Source: CAZWRV01 sp964636325
GTDB lineage: Bacteria; Verrucomicrobiota; Lentisphaeria; Victivallales; GWF2-50-93
Reading direction: 5' to 3'
Assembly: GCA_964636325.1 (NCBI GenBank)
Contig: CAZWRV010000055.1
Location: 1 to 40,600, forward strand
DNA length: 40,600 nucleotides
Shown: in pieces, positions 7,255-15,334 of the stretch
How the letters are laid out: each line of letters begins with the position of its first letter
Numbering within the stretch: position 1 is the stretch's first letter
Notes under the pieces: model-generated
The model's database searches: none
What the model was told of the DNA's origin: nothing
The model's input: the letters and a program-made list of their open reading frames with translations, nothing else
Made by a program: the position numbers and the translations under genes

Positions 7255-10200
7255 ATGCGTGCCACGATTGATCTTCAGGACGGATGGTGGGTGTCGGTCT
7301 CGGAGGCGGACGCGCGTCTTGCGGCGTCAAAACCGCGCTGGAAGGCGGCGGAGCTTGAGATGGCGGCCGACAAGGAGAACCACCCGCAGAAAATATCGCT
7401 TCCGGGCGGCTGGGAGTACGGGAAACGGCCTCTTGCCGCTGAATCAACCGTCTCAGAGGTGAAGCCCAAGGCCGACACCAATTTCGTCGGAGGGGGGACT
7501 GACGCCTCGGCGGGCGGCAAGCGCCTCCCGTCGCATTTCCTGACTTATGCGAAGAAAATCAAGATGCCGAAATCCTGGGCCGGGCAGACTGTCTTCCTGT
7601 TCCTCAACAACGCACGCTACAACGTGACGGCGAAGGTGAACGGCCAGACCGTCGGGAAATATGTTGGGGGTCTCGAGCCGCACCGCATCGACGTCTCGGG
7701 CGTGGTCCGCCCCGGCGAGGACAATGAGATCGTCATAACCGTGGGCGACGTCGGAGTGAGCGGGCATAGGCAGTTCGATCCGCACAACTACACCGGCACC
7801 CGCCTGCCCACATGCAAGGAGATCGAGAGCAACCTGGTCCATCCTGTGCAATACGGAGGCTCCGACGGACGAGGCATCGGCGAGGCGCGCCTTGAAACCG
7901 TTCCGAAAGTCCGCGTCGATTATGTTTTCGCCAATCCAAAGGTCGCCGCTGGAATCCTCCGTTATACGGTGGCGCTTGTGAACGACGGAGATCGGACGGC
8001 GAAGGTACGCGTCCGCAGCGCCGCGAGATCCACGGCGGACAAATCCGCCCTGGAAGGACTTCTGCTTGCCAACGGGGAAAAATCCGGACCGGCTTCCGGA
8101 AGGCCTAAGAAGCTCGTGGACGAGACTGCGGAAATCCCCGCCCACGGCCGAATCTCGATTCTCCGCGACGTTCCGTGGCAGGATGCAATCCTCTGGGACA
8201 CCGACCAGCCGCATCTATATGAATTGCGAACAACAGTTGAAGAGGTGTCGGGCGTCGGGTGTCAGGTGTCGGGAGAAGACGATTCAAGACTAGTATCTCC
8301 GGCTTCCAGTTTATCTGAAACCCGAAACCTGAAACCTGAAGACGAGGGCATGGTTTCCAATAAATCTGAAATACCCAATCCTGACACCCGACATCCGACG
8401 CCCGACACCTACTTGGACACTTTCGGCTTCCGCGAGTTCGCAATCAACGGCCACGACTTCATGCTTAACGGGCGCAAGATCCATCTTCTCGGCCAGAGCG
8501 GCCATGTCCATGCATCTCAGCATGCGATGAGCCTGGAGGAGAAGATCAATTTTCTTCGCATCGCCAAGGACGAGGGGAACATCAACCACGTCCGCCTCCA
8601 TGCCAAGCCGCAGGCGAAGAACTGGGTGGAGGCCGCGGACCGAGTCGGAATGCTGATCACGACTGAGACCGCGCTCTGGACCACCGGCTTCCACAGCTTC
8701 GACTGGGCCGGCAGCGAGCAGGCGTGCTACGAGAACGTCCGCAACCACTTCCTTGAGGCGCTCGTCCGGCGCGACCGCAACTCCCCGTCGGTCGTGATCT
8801 GGTCGCTGTCGAACGAGATGTCGCCAATAACTCCATGGGATTTGACTGAGGGGGCGATCGCACCGAAGATGGCGGCGATGACAAGGATATTCAAGAGGAT
8901 ACTTGCGGAAGTCGCGGCCGAGGACGACAGCCGCGTCACGCAGATGTCGTCTGCGATGGACTTCATCGGCAACCTGAAGATGTACAACCTGCACTACCCG
9001 AAGAACTGGCAGGCCTATCCCGATTATCCGCACACCGCATACTGGCTCGACGGTTCTTTCAAGTTCCGCTGGTACGGACCGGGCTATGCGCACCTGCCCT
9101 CCTGGAGCTGGCGCAAGGACAAGCCGCTCTATTTCGGCGAATACACATGCGTCTACGGGCCGACGCCTGACAACCAGGCGAGCATCGTGGGCGACATCGC
9201 CTTCGAGGAGAAGGACTTCGGATCGATGAAGGTGCAGGAGAAGCTCTGGTGGATGGAGGCGCAGGCCTACCGCCGCCAGGACGTGTCAGGTTTCTGCGCC
9301 TGGGCGATCCTGCTCGGCGACGAGACCGACTGCCGCAAGCTGCTTGCGCGCCCTGACGCCGCAGCCTACGTCCGCGCGATCCGTCCAGTCGCCGTGCTCG
9401 ACCACAACTACAGGAAGCATTATCTTTCAGGCGACGAAGTCGCGTTTCCGCTTTCCGTCCACAACGACACGCGCCACGACCTCGAGCTTGCGCTTGTCTG
9501 CGAAGCGGTTCATGAAGGCAAAGTCTTCCAGTCCGAGACGATGCCCTCCCGCATATTCGCTCCGGGCGGAAGCGTCATGTTCACGAACAGGTTCCTCTCT
9601 CCTCAGGTCGACAATCATACCGAAATCGAATATCGCGCCGTGCTAACGAAAGGCGGCGCGGTCGTCGACCGCTGGGCCAGGAAGCTTTCCATCTGGCCGA
9701 AGCAAGTGAAGATGCAGCTGCCCTCCGACTTCGGGCTTTTCGATCCGGACGCAGTTTTAGGGAAAAGGCTCGAAGCCCGCGGCCTGGGCGGCGGAAAAAT
9801 CCTCCGCGAACTTACCGCAGACAAACTCGCCGGACTCGGATCCCTTTGGCTCAGTTTCGGGAACAACGGTGCGAACACCGGCGACTGGCGCCGCATGCGC
9901 GAAGCCCTTCACGCTTTTGTGAAGAACGGCGGCAGCGTCATACTCGACCGCGCCCCTGCGGCGGTTCTCCGCGACCTGCCGGTGGAGATGAAGAACGGCA
10001 AGGGCTTCGCGGAAGGCGACCGCCTGGAGATCACATATGCGTATCCCAGGGCGCCGTTCCATCCCGCGATCAAGGATTTCACCGACTCTGACTTTTCGCT
10101 CTGGGGTGCGGACTACTATGTAGCGCGGAGCTGCGTGGAGATTCCGCAGGAAGGAAACGCTGTGCCTCTGTTGGTTGCTGGCACCGACCGCGCCGGCCTG

Positions 10201-11016
10201 AGCAGTTCGCCCCTCCTGGAACTCCGCTACGGACGCGGCAGCTACATCGTCAGCACCCTCGAGATTTTTGCGAAACTCGCAGAGGCCCCCGCCGCCGCAC
10301 GGCTCTACGGAAGCATGGCATCCTACCGGCCGGCCTGGGGATCGCGCTCAACCGCAGTCAGTTTCGCCGAGGAGGGCTGGAAGCGTCTCCAGGAAGTCGG
10401 ATATGTCGGCGAAAACAGCACGCCAGCCGCGGCCCTTAGCGCCGACTGTTCCGTCATCGACGGGGCAAGGTTTGCCGACGGCGATACCCACGCCCTGCGC
10501 CAGGCTCTCGCCGCAGGCCGGACGGTCTGCCTGCATGCGCTGGACAAGGATAAAACGGCCGCGCTTCTCAAAAGTCTGAACCTGCCCGGCGAAGCGCTTC
10601 CCGGCACGGCCGCCCCGGGAGAATGGGACATCTTCAAGCACAACCATCCTCTTGCCAACGGCATGACGCACAATTATCTTTATTGGATTGTGAACAAGGC
10701 GAAGGTCGCGGCCTGGACGCTCGCGCCGACGCATCCCGAGCCGGCAAGCGCTCTGATACGTCTGCCGGACGGCGCCGCCGGCGCGGTATCGCTCACAAGG
10801 CGCGGCGCAGTGACAGTCTATGCGGTCGGCAAAGGAACTCTAGTCCTCGACAACCTTCGCTGGCATCTGGGAGACTTCGACGAACCCGAACGGCCCCGCA
10901 GATATCTGCGCTGCCTGCTGACAAACCTAGGAGTCCCCCTCCTCAAGGGCGTCGAAAAACACATGGGCGAGGATTTTGAAACGGAAGCCGAAAGGAGAGA
11001 GAGGGGGCATTTTTGA
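7255..11016 (+). CDS. GH2-type glycoside hydrolase with an in-frame repeat insertion
   Basis: 1253 aa. GH2 layout: N-terminal sugar-binding beta-sandwich (about 40-170, with VFLFLNNARYNVTAKVNGQT), immunoglobulin-like middle (about 220-400), TIM barrel (from FGFREFAINGHDFMLNGRKI, about 390-720), and a long C-terminal extension including a glutamine-amidotransferase-like trimerisation-type region (about 830-1010). Glu521 in WSLSNEMS fits the acid/base, and Glu629 in YFGEYTC fits the nucleophile. Residues about 330-386 are encoded by a palindromic repeat (8243-8410) and interrupt the middle domain just before the barrel. There is no signal peptide, which suggests a cytoplasmic enzyme. The ATG follows AAGGATATAAT. 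An oxidoreductase gene follows after 84 bp. Beta-galactosidase or beta-glucuronidase activity is possible; specificity cannot be read. Confidence 0.85.
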   Translation: MRATIDLQDGWWVSVSEADARLAASKPRWKAAELEMAADKENHPQKISLPGGWEYGKRPLAAESTVSEVKPKADTNFVGGGTDASAGGKRLPSHFLTYAKKIKMPKSWAGQTVFLFLNNARYNVTAKVNGQTVGKYVGGLEPHRIDVSGVVRPGEDNEIVITVGDVGVSGHRQFDPHNYTGTRLPTCKEIESNLVHPVQYGGSDGRGIGEARLETVPKVRVDYVFANPKVAAGILRYTVALVNDGDRTAKVRVRSAARSTADKSALEGLLLANGEKSGPASGRPKKLVDETAEIPAHGRISILRDVPWQDAILWDTDQPHLYELRTTVEEVSGVGCQVSGEDDSRLVSPASSLSETRNLKPEDEGMVSNKSEIPNPDTRHPTPDTYLDTFGFREFAINGHDFMLNGRKIHLLGQSGHVHASQHAMSLEEKINFLRIAKDEGNINHVRLHAKPQAKNWVEAADRVGMLITTETALWTTGFHSFDWAGSEQACYENVRNHFLEALVRRDRNSPSVVIWSLSNEMSPITPWDLTEGAIAPKMAAMTRIFKRILAEVAAEDDSRVTQMSSAMDFIGNLKMYNLHYPKNWQAYPDYPHTAYWLDGSFKFRWYGPGYAHLPSWSWRKDKPLYFGEYTCVYGPTPDNQASIVGDIAFEEKDFGSMKVQEKLWWMEAQAYRRQDVSGFCAWAILLGDETDCRKLLARPDAAAYVRAIRPVAVLDHNYRKHYLSGDEVAFPLSVHNDTRHDLELALVCEAVHEGKVFQSETMPSRIFAPGGSVMFTNRFLSPQVDNHTEIEYRAVLTKGGAVVDRWARKLSIWPKQVKMQLPSDFGLFDPDAVLGKRLEARGLGGGKILRELTADKLAGLGSLWLSFGNNGANTGDWRRMREALHAFVKNGGSVILDRAPAAVLRDLPVEMKNGKGFAEGDRLEITYAYPRAPFHPAIKDFTDSDFSLWGADYYVARSCVEIPQEGNAVPLLVAGTDRAGLSSSPLLELRYGRGSYIVSTLEIFAKLAEAPAAARLYGSMASYRPAWGSRSTAVSFAEEGWKRLQEVGYVGENSTPAAALSADCSVIDGARFADGDTHALRQALAAGRTVCLHALDKDKTAALLKSLNLPGEALPGTAAPGEWDIFKHNHPLANGMTHNYLYWIVNKAKVAAWTLAPTHPEPASALIRLPDGAAGAVSLTRRGAVTVYAVGKGTLVLDNLRWHLGDFDEPERPRRYLRCLLTNLGVPLLKGVEKHMGEDFETEAERRERGHF
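8243..8410. repeat. 168-bp palindromic element inserted in frame in the GH2 gene (copy C)
   Basis: The left arm (8243-8273, beginning AGGTGTCGGGCGTCGG) and right arm (8380-8410, ending CCGACGCCCGACACCT) are reverse complements over 31 bp with three mismatches. The whole unit is 168 bp, exactly 56 codons, and has no stop in the gene's frame. The interior holds two similar units (TTCCAGTTTATCTGAAA near 8304 and TTCCAATAAATCTGAAA near 8355). The encoded peptide is Ser/Pro/Asp-rich and unlike the flanking GH2 sequence. Confidence 0.85.
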
Positions 11017-11100
11017 ATTAAGATTTACCCGTTCCCGGCTGAAAATGCAGAGGCGACATAAAATGTCTAGTAATTTAACTTTTGCTATAAGGAGTCCATC

Positions 11101-12120
11101 ATGTCCAAGAAGAACAAACTGGTTGTAGGTCAGGTCGGTGTTGCAAATTTCGGAGCCTACAGGCGCAGGCAGATGAAGGCTGCCGGCTGCTTCGACCTGG
11201 TGGCGGTCTGCGACAGGAACGCCGAGTGGCTTTCCGCCGCGGCAAAAGAAGAGGGCGCCAAGCCCTATGACGACTTCGAGAAGATGCTCTCGCATCCCGG
11301 GCTTGAAGGAGTGGTCATCAGCACCGGCGCGGACAGCCATGCGCGCTTCTCGATCGCCGCGATGGAAAGAGGCCTCCATGTCTTCGTCGAGAAGCCGCTA
11401 TGCTGCTCGGTCAAGGAGGTCGAGGCACTGCGGAGCGCGCAGAAGAGGACAAAGCGCGTTGTCGCGCTTGGCCACAACCATTGCGCAAGCGATTCGCTTC
11501 TCAACCTGGCGAAGAAGTTCATCGAGTCGGGCAGGCTCGGCACGGTCGTGGCGTTCGAGGAGAACAGCTCTCACTCGGGCGGCCTCGAGATCAAGCCCGG
11601 CGACTGGCGCGGCCTCGCGGACCGCAATCCCGGCGGCATGCTCTTCCAGTGCGGCTGCCATGCACTTCACGCGCTCGCCTACCTCTTCGGGCCCGCCGAC
11701 GAAGTCCAGGCCATGATGCGCTACGACGCCAATCCGAACACCCAGACCGCGGATGCCGCGAACGTCCTGCTGCACTGCAGGAGCGGACTCGTCGGAACGC
11801 TCAACTGCTACCATGTCACCGCATACTGCCACGAGCTCCGAATATTCGGCACAAAGGGCAACCTTTACTTCGACACCCACAATCGAAGAGCCTGCTTCCA
11901 GCCGCGCAAGCGCGGAGAGGTCGAGGAGCGCACGCCGGTGAAGGTTCCCGCCTCGCCCAAGACCCACCTCTACGGCAACCTCCTGTCCTGGTTCGACGGC
12001 ATCCGCAAAGGGGCGGAAGTCTATCCCGGCCTTGAGGACGGCATCACCGCGGTGCTTCCGATCTTCGCAGCCGAGGAGTCCGCAAAGTCCGGCAGGAAAA
12101 TCTCAATCGGAAAGAAATGA
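11101..12120 (+). CDS. Gfo/Idh/MocA-family NAD(P)-dependent oxidoreductase
   Basis: 339 aa. It probably oxidises or reduces a sugar or inositol-like compound in the cytoplasm. The N-terminal Rossmann fold has GQVGVANFGAY (10-20) and an acidic residue after the second strand (VCDRN, 37-41). The family EKP motif is at 97-99. The second domain follows, with GDWRGLADRNPGGMLFQCGC and HALHALAYLFG (about 160-200), where His residues fit the catalytic position. There is no signal peptide. The ATG follows AAGGAGTCCATC. It is 84 bp after the GH2 gene and overlaps the next gene by ATGA, so an operon is likely. The substrate is unknown. Confidence 0.9.
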   Translation: MSKKNKLVVGQVGVANFGAYRRRQMKAAGCFDLVAVCDRNAEWLSAAAKEEGAKPYDDFEKMLSHPGLEGVVISTGADSHARFSIAAMERGLHVFVEKPLCCSVKEVEALRSAQKRTKRVVALGHNHCASDSLLNLAKKFIESGRLGTVVAFEENSSHSGGLEIKPGDWRGLADRNPGGMLFQCGCHALHALAYLFGPADEVQAMMRYDANPNTQTADAANVLLHCRSGLVGTLNCYHVTAYCHELRIFGTKGNLYFDTHNRRACFQPRKRGEVEERTPVKVPASPKTHLYGNLLSWFDGIRKGAEVYPGLEDGITAVLPIFAAEESAKSGRKISIGKK

Positions 12121-12950
12121 CCATGGCACACCGAACTCTGCATGTGGCCGCGGCACAGATCATATCGGCCGGTCCCGTCGGAGAGACACTGAAACGCGTC
12201 GAACGCCAGGCGGCCTGCGCAGCCGTCGCCGGCGCGGAAGTCATACTCTTCGCAGAGGGAGCCCTCCACGGATACGACTACGATCTGACACCCGAGTCAG
12301 TCGGCGCGGCCGCTGAAATGGCTGACGGCACGAACTGCAGGAAGATCAGCAGGATGGCGAAGAAGCATGGCCTCGCAATACTGATAGGATTCTTCGAGAA
12401 GGACGGCGACGCCGTCTACAACAGCGTCCTGGTGGCGAGGCCGGATGGTTCGCGCGCCGTAGAGCGGAAGCATGCTCTGACGCCCGGCGAACTTGCCGCC
12501 GGGCTCACTCCGGGCAGGCGGGAACGCACTGTCTTCACCTTCAACGGAGTCCGTTGCGCAATCATCATCTGCGCCGACGGCGGGATCGAAAGCCTCGACG
12601 ACGATCTCCGCGCTCAGAAGGTGGACTACCGCTTCTGCCCCACCGGCGGTGGCGGAAAGATATCCGACATGATCCACGCCGTGGACCTCGGCAATCCGGA
12701 ACTTAAGTCCAGATACGAGGAAATGCGTTCGAAGACCTTCAACACCAGCGCGATTCTGGACGAGAAGGAATGCCGGATATGCGGCTTCACTTCAGCGAAC
12801 GCGCTCGGCCCCGCCGGGAAGCAAACCTGTCACCAGGGCCACTGCATGATCGTCGACAACAACCGCGTCATGCGGGCGCAGATTCCCGGCACGATCATCC
12901 TCGAGCACATGCAGGATCAGATGATACACTCGGTGCTTGAGTTCGGCTGA
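12117..12950 (+). CDS. Carbon-nitrogen hydrolase (nitrilase superfamily)
   Basis: 277 aa. Members hydrolyse nitriles, amides or N-carbamoyl groups through a Glu-Lys-Cys triad. Here Glu47 (LFAEGALHG), Lys118 (ERKHALTPGE) and Cys152 (IIICADGGIE) sit at the expected places. The fold pattern is complete (VAAAQIISAGPVGETLKRVE at the N-terminus), and the length is usual for the family. The start overlaps the oxidoreductase stop as ATGA, suggesting translational coupling; a second ATG at 12123 is possible. The neighbour suggests cleavage of an amide on a sugar-derived compound, but this is inference. It converges with gatA. Confidence 0.88.
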   Translation: MTMAHRTLHVAAAQIISAGPVGETLKRVERQAACAAVAGAEVILFAEGALHGYDYDLTPESVGAAAEMADGTNCRKISRMAKKHGLAILIGFFEKDGDAVYNSVLVARPDGSRAVERKHALTPGELAAGLTPGRRERTVFTFNGVRCAIIICADGGIESLDDDLRAQKVDYRFCPTGGGGKISDMIHAVDLGNPELKSRYEEMRSKTFNTSAILDEKECRICGFTSANALGPAGKQTCHQGHCMIVDNNRVMRAQIPGTIILEHMQDQMIHSVLEFG

Positions 12951-12990
12951 CAATCCACCCGGCTGCAATCGCTTGCGGCCAGACAAATAG

Positions 12991-13065
12991 TCAAGGCTTC
13001 AGACACAACTCCTGTTTGCGGAATTCGTTCTTGGCCCATGCTTCGGCGATGCCGTATAAGATTGT
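12991..13065 (-). other. In-frame open extension beyond the gatA stop
   Basis: After the gatA TGA (13066-13068) the same frame stays open for 24 codons, encoding TILYGIAEAWAKNEFRKQEL and four more residues before the next TGA (12991-12993). The peptide looks protein-like. It may be a remnant of a longer C-terminus or another gene's tail, or chance. Confidence 0.3.
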
Positions 13066-14535
13066 TCATATCGGGGGCATGAAGGATTTGACCGCACGGT
13101 TCTTCTCGAAGACGTGCGAAATCCGCAGGATATGCTTTTCGCCGAGGAATGGGCCGGCGAGCTGGACGCCGACCGGCAGCCCGGTGGCTTTGTGCAGGTC
13201 CGCGGGGACGCTGATGGCGCAGATTCCTGCGAGGTTCGCGGCGATCGTGTAGATGTCGGCCAGATACATCTGCAGCGGGTCGGACTTTTCGCCGAACTTG
13301 AAGGCGGGCACGGGCGAGACGGGCGAAAGGATTGCGTCGCAACGCTCGAACGCCTCCTCGAAGTCCCTCCTGATGAGCGTCCTGACCTTCTGCGCCCTAA
13401 GGTAGTATGCGTCGTAGTAGCCGCTGCTGAGGACGAATGTGCCGAGGACGATCCTGCGTTTCACCTCGCGGCCGAAGCCGTGGCCTCTGGAACTCAGGTA
13501 GGTCTGCATCAGGTTGTCGGCCTTCGCCCTGTTCCCGTATCGTATTCCGTCGAACCTTGCCAGGTTCGCGCTAGCCTCGGCCGTGGCGATCACGTAATAT
13601 GCAGCGATCGCATATCTGGTGTGGGGCAGAGAAATCTCAAGCGTCTCCGCGCCGAGGTCCTTCATGGCTTCCACCGCCTTGAACACTGTTTCCTTGATGC
13701 CGTCGTCGAGCCCGCCGGCCTCGAAATATTCCTTCGGAAGTCCAATCCTGACGCCGCGGAGATCCTCGGCGCCATCAAGTGCGGCGAGGGTGCTTCCGCA
13801 AGGCTCTCTGATTGATGTCGAATCCCTGCCGTCGTGGCCGGATATCGCGTCGTAGATGATTGCGGCGTCCTTGACGCTGTTTGCGATGGGGCCGATCTGG
13901 TCGAGAGAAGATGCGAATGCGACTAGTCCGTAGCGCGAGACTCTTCCGTAGCTGGGCTTCAGCCCTACGCATCCGCAGAAGGAGGCCGGCTGCCTGATCG
14001 AGCCGCCGGTGTCGGAACCAAGCGCGGCGGGCACTTCCCTGGCAGCGACGGCGGCCGCGGAACCGCCGCTGGAACCGCCGGGAACCCTTTCGGCATTCCA
14101 TGGGTTGACGGTCCTCGAAATCGCACTGTTTTCGCAGGACGAACCCATCGCGAACTCGTCCATGTTCGTTCTTCCGAAGAGCACAAAGCCCTTGGCGCGG
14201 AGACGCTCGGCGGCGGTGGAGTCGTATGGAGAGACGAAGCTGTCAAGGATCTTCGAGGCGCATGTGCACGGCTGTCCCGCCACTGTGATGTTGTCCTTTA
14301 TGGCCACGGGGATTCCATCGCAGGGGCCTAGGGCCGAAGCAGATGCGCGCCTCCTGTCCGACGCTTCCGCCTGCGCAATCACGTCCGCCTCGTCCAATTT
14401 CGTGAACGCACCAATATTCTTCTCAAGGGCTGCCGCACGCCCCAGGAATGCGGCGCATATCTCCTTCGAGCTTGTCCTGCCGCCGGCGAGAAGTTCGGCG
14501 AGCTCGGTGATGGTCAGTTTATGAAGTTCATCCAT
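13066..14535 (-). CDS. gatA: Asp-tRNA(Asn)/Glu-tRNA(Gln) amidotransferase subunit A
   Basis: 489 aa. It hydrolyses glutamine and supplies ammonia to transamidate mischarged Glu-tRNA(Gln) or Asp-tRNA(Asn) in the GatCAB complex. The amidase signature is complete: Lys80 (VAIKDN), the cis-Ser Ser155 in PGGSSGGSAAAVAA, and nucleophile Ser179 in GSDTGGSIRQPA, matching the family triad spacing. GLKPSYGRVSRYGLVAFASS follows. Length and the terminal MPPI resemble usual GatA ends. The ATG (MDELHKL) has only a weak GGGAAG upstream. gatC is 121 bp upstream on the same strand, with an inverted repeat in between. gatB is not in the window. Confidence 0.95.
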   Translation of the reverse strand: MDELHKLTITELAELLAGGRTSSKEICAAFLGRAAALEKNIGAFTKLDEADVIAQAEASDRRRASASALGPCDGIPVAIKDNITVAGQPCTCASKILDSFVSPYDSTAAERLRAKGFVLFGRTNMDEFAMGSSCENSAISRTVNPWNAERVPGGSSGGSAAAVAAREVPAALGSDTGGSIRQPASFCGCVGLKPSYGRVSRYGLVAFASSLDQIGPIANSVKDAAIIYDAISGHDGRDSTSIREPCGSTLAALDGAEDLRGVRIGLPKEYFEAGGLDDGIKETVFKAVEAMKDLGAETLEISLPHTRYAIAAYYVIATAEASANLARFDGIRYGNRAKADNLMQTYLSSRGHGFGREVKRRIVLGTFVLSSGYYDAYYLRAQKVRTLIRRDFEEAFERCDAILSPVSPVPAFKFGEKSDPLQMYLADIYTIAANLAGICAISVPADLHKATGLPVGVQLAGPFLGEKHILRISHVFEKNRAVKSFMPPI

Positions 14536-14559
14536 AAATCATGCTTCCCAAAATAAATT

Positions 14560-14652
14560 CACCACCAAGCCGCCAAGGAATTATAGAAAGAGAAATTAAT
14601 ACGGAAATATAAACCATTTTCAAAACTTGGCGTCTTGGCGACTTGGCGGTTG
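14560..14652. repeat. Inverted repeat between gatC and gatA (CCAAG type)
   Basis: The left arm CACCACCAAGCCGCCAAGG (from 14560) and the right arm CTTGGCGTCTTGGCGACTT (from 14626, continuing to GGCGG) are near reverse complements around an AT-rich centre. It occupies nearly the whole spacer of what is otherwise a normal gatC-gatA pair. Confidence 0.6.
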
Positions 14653-14656
14653 TTAC

Positions 14657-14950
14657 TTATTCGATCACCTTCGGAACCTTGACGAGTTCGTCGTCAACTG
14701 TGGCCGGGGCGTTGGCGAGCATTGGCTTCCTGCCTGCGGACTCGGAGGCCTTGTCGTCGCGCATGACATTGACCATCAGGGCGGCGTGCGCAGTTGGCTC
14801 GATGCCGGAGACGTCGAGCTCGTTCAGCAGATCGACATAATTCAGTATCTCGCCCATCTCGTCCTGGAGGGCGAGCTTCTCCGCGTCGTCAAGCTCCAGC
14901 CGCGCCAAGGCGGCGATGTGGTCGACGTCGATTTTCACTTTTCCAGCCAT
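14657..14950 (-). CDS. gatC: Asp-tRNA(Asn)/Glu-tRNA(Gln) amidotransferase subunit C
   Basis: 97 aa from MAGKVKIDVDHIAALARLEL. GatC is the small helical subunit that wraps GatA and stabilises the GatCAB complex. The family pattern is plain: ALARLELDDAEKLALQDEMG, ILNYVDLLNELDVSGIEPTA, then the R-DD-ASESAGRKPMLANAP tail that ends in KVPKVIE. I chose the ATG at 14950 because GatC proteins start close to KIDVDH; an ATG at 14962 adds four residues and lacks a ribosome site. A repeat begins 17 bp upstream. It is followed by gatA on the same strand. Confidence 0.92.
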   Translation of the reverse strand: MAGKVKIDVDHIAALARLELDDAEKLALQDEMGEILNYVDLLNELDVSGIEPTAHAALMVNVMRDDKASESAGRKPMLANAPATVDDELVKVPKVIE

Positions 14951-14962
14951 CCACAAATCCAT

Positions 14963-15334
14963 TCATTTAAGGTGGGCTTTGCCCGCAACCCAAATCCCAA
15001 GTTCCAAATCACAAATAAATTCCAAATCAGAAATTCCAAACGAACCGATTCAGAGTTTGGATATTAGTTTTTGAGATTTGAGATTTATTTGGAATTTGGT
15101 GCTTGGCTGTTTGGAATTTCAAAACGCTTAGAGCATAAAAGCCTGAAACAAAGACACTAATCATCCAAAGCACGCATCCATCCGCTGTCATCCCCAGACG
15201 ACGGCGGAGCTGACGTAAATATGCGTCGGAATCGCCGTTTTTACAGCCGCATTCGTAAAATATTTCTCCAGATGTAAAGTTAATCTAGGAAGGATATCGC
15301 CAAGTATATTTCCATGACGGAAAGGAAGATTCGC
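14963..15334. other. Intergenic region between gatC and the first HEAT gene
   Basis: 372 bp without a gene. It starts with a dispersed repeat (14968-14997) and then a low-complexity inverted region of CCAAAT and TTTGG units (about 14991-15120). In this region GAAATTCCAAAC (15030-15041) pairs with GTTTGGAATTTC (15109-15120). From 15121 to 15334 is unremarkable sequence that should carry the HEAT gene promoter; I see no clear consensus there. Confidence 0.5.
14968..14997. repeat. GGTTGCGGGC-AAGCC-GCCTTAG repeat, copy 2 (inverted)
   Basis: TAAGGTGGGCTTTGCCCGCA then ACCCAAATCCC, the reverse complement of copy 1 (6373-6406) with few changes. It begins 6 bp above the longer possible gatC start, and continues into a CCAAAT-rich inverted tract. 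Confidence 0.6.

Noticed and set aside
4138..8410. CRISPR-like array from the GGTGTC repeats
   Set aside because: Units are palindromic, irregularly spaced and variable in length; there are no uniform spacers or cas genes.
7453..9093. Long minus-strand frames (253 and 260 codons) opposite the GH2 gene
   Set aside because: Antisense shadows of high-GC coding sequence; the plus strand has catalytic motifs.
13066..13068. TGA recoding in gatA
   Set aside because: TGA is the ordinary stop of several genes here, and GatA already has a normal length.
13114..13815. 233-codon plus-strand frame opposite gatA
   Set aside because: Antisense to the complete amidase signature and without its own family features.
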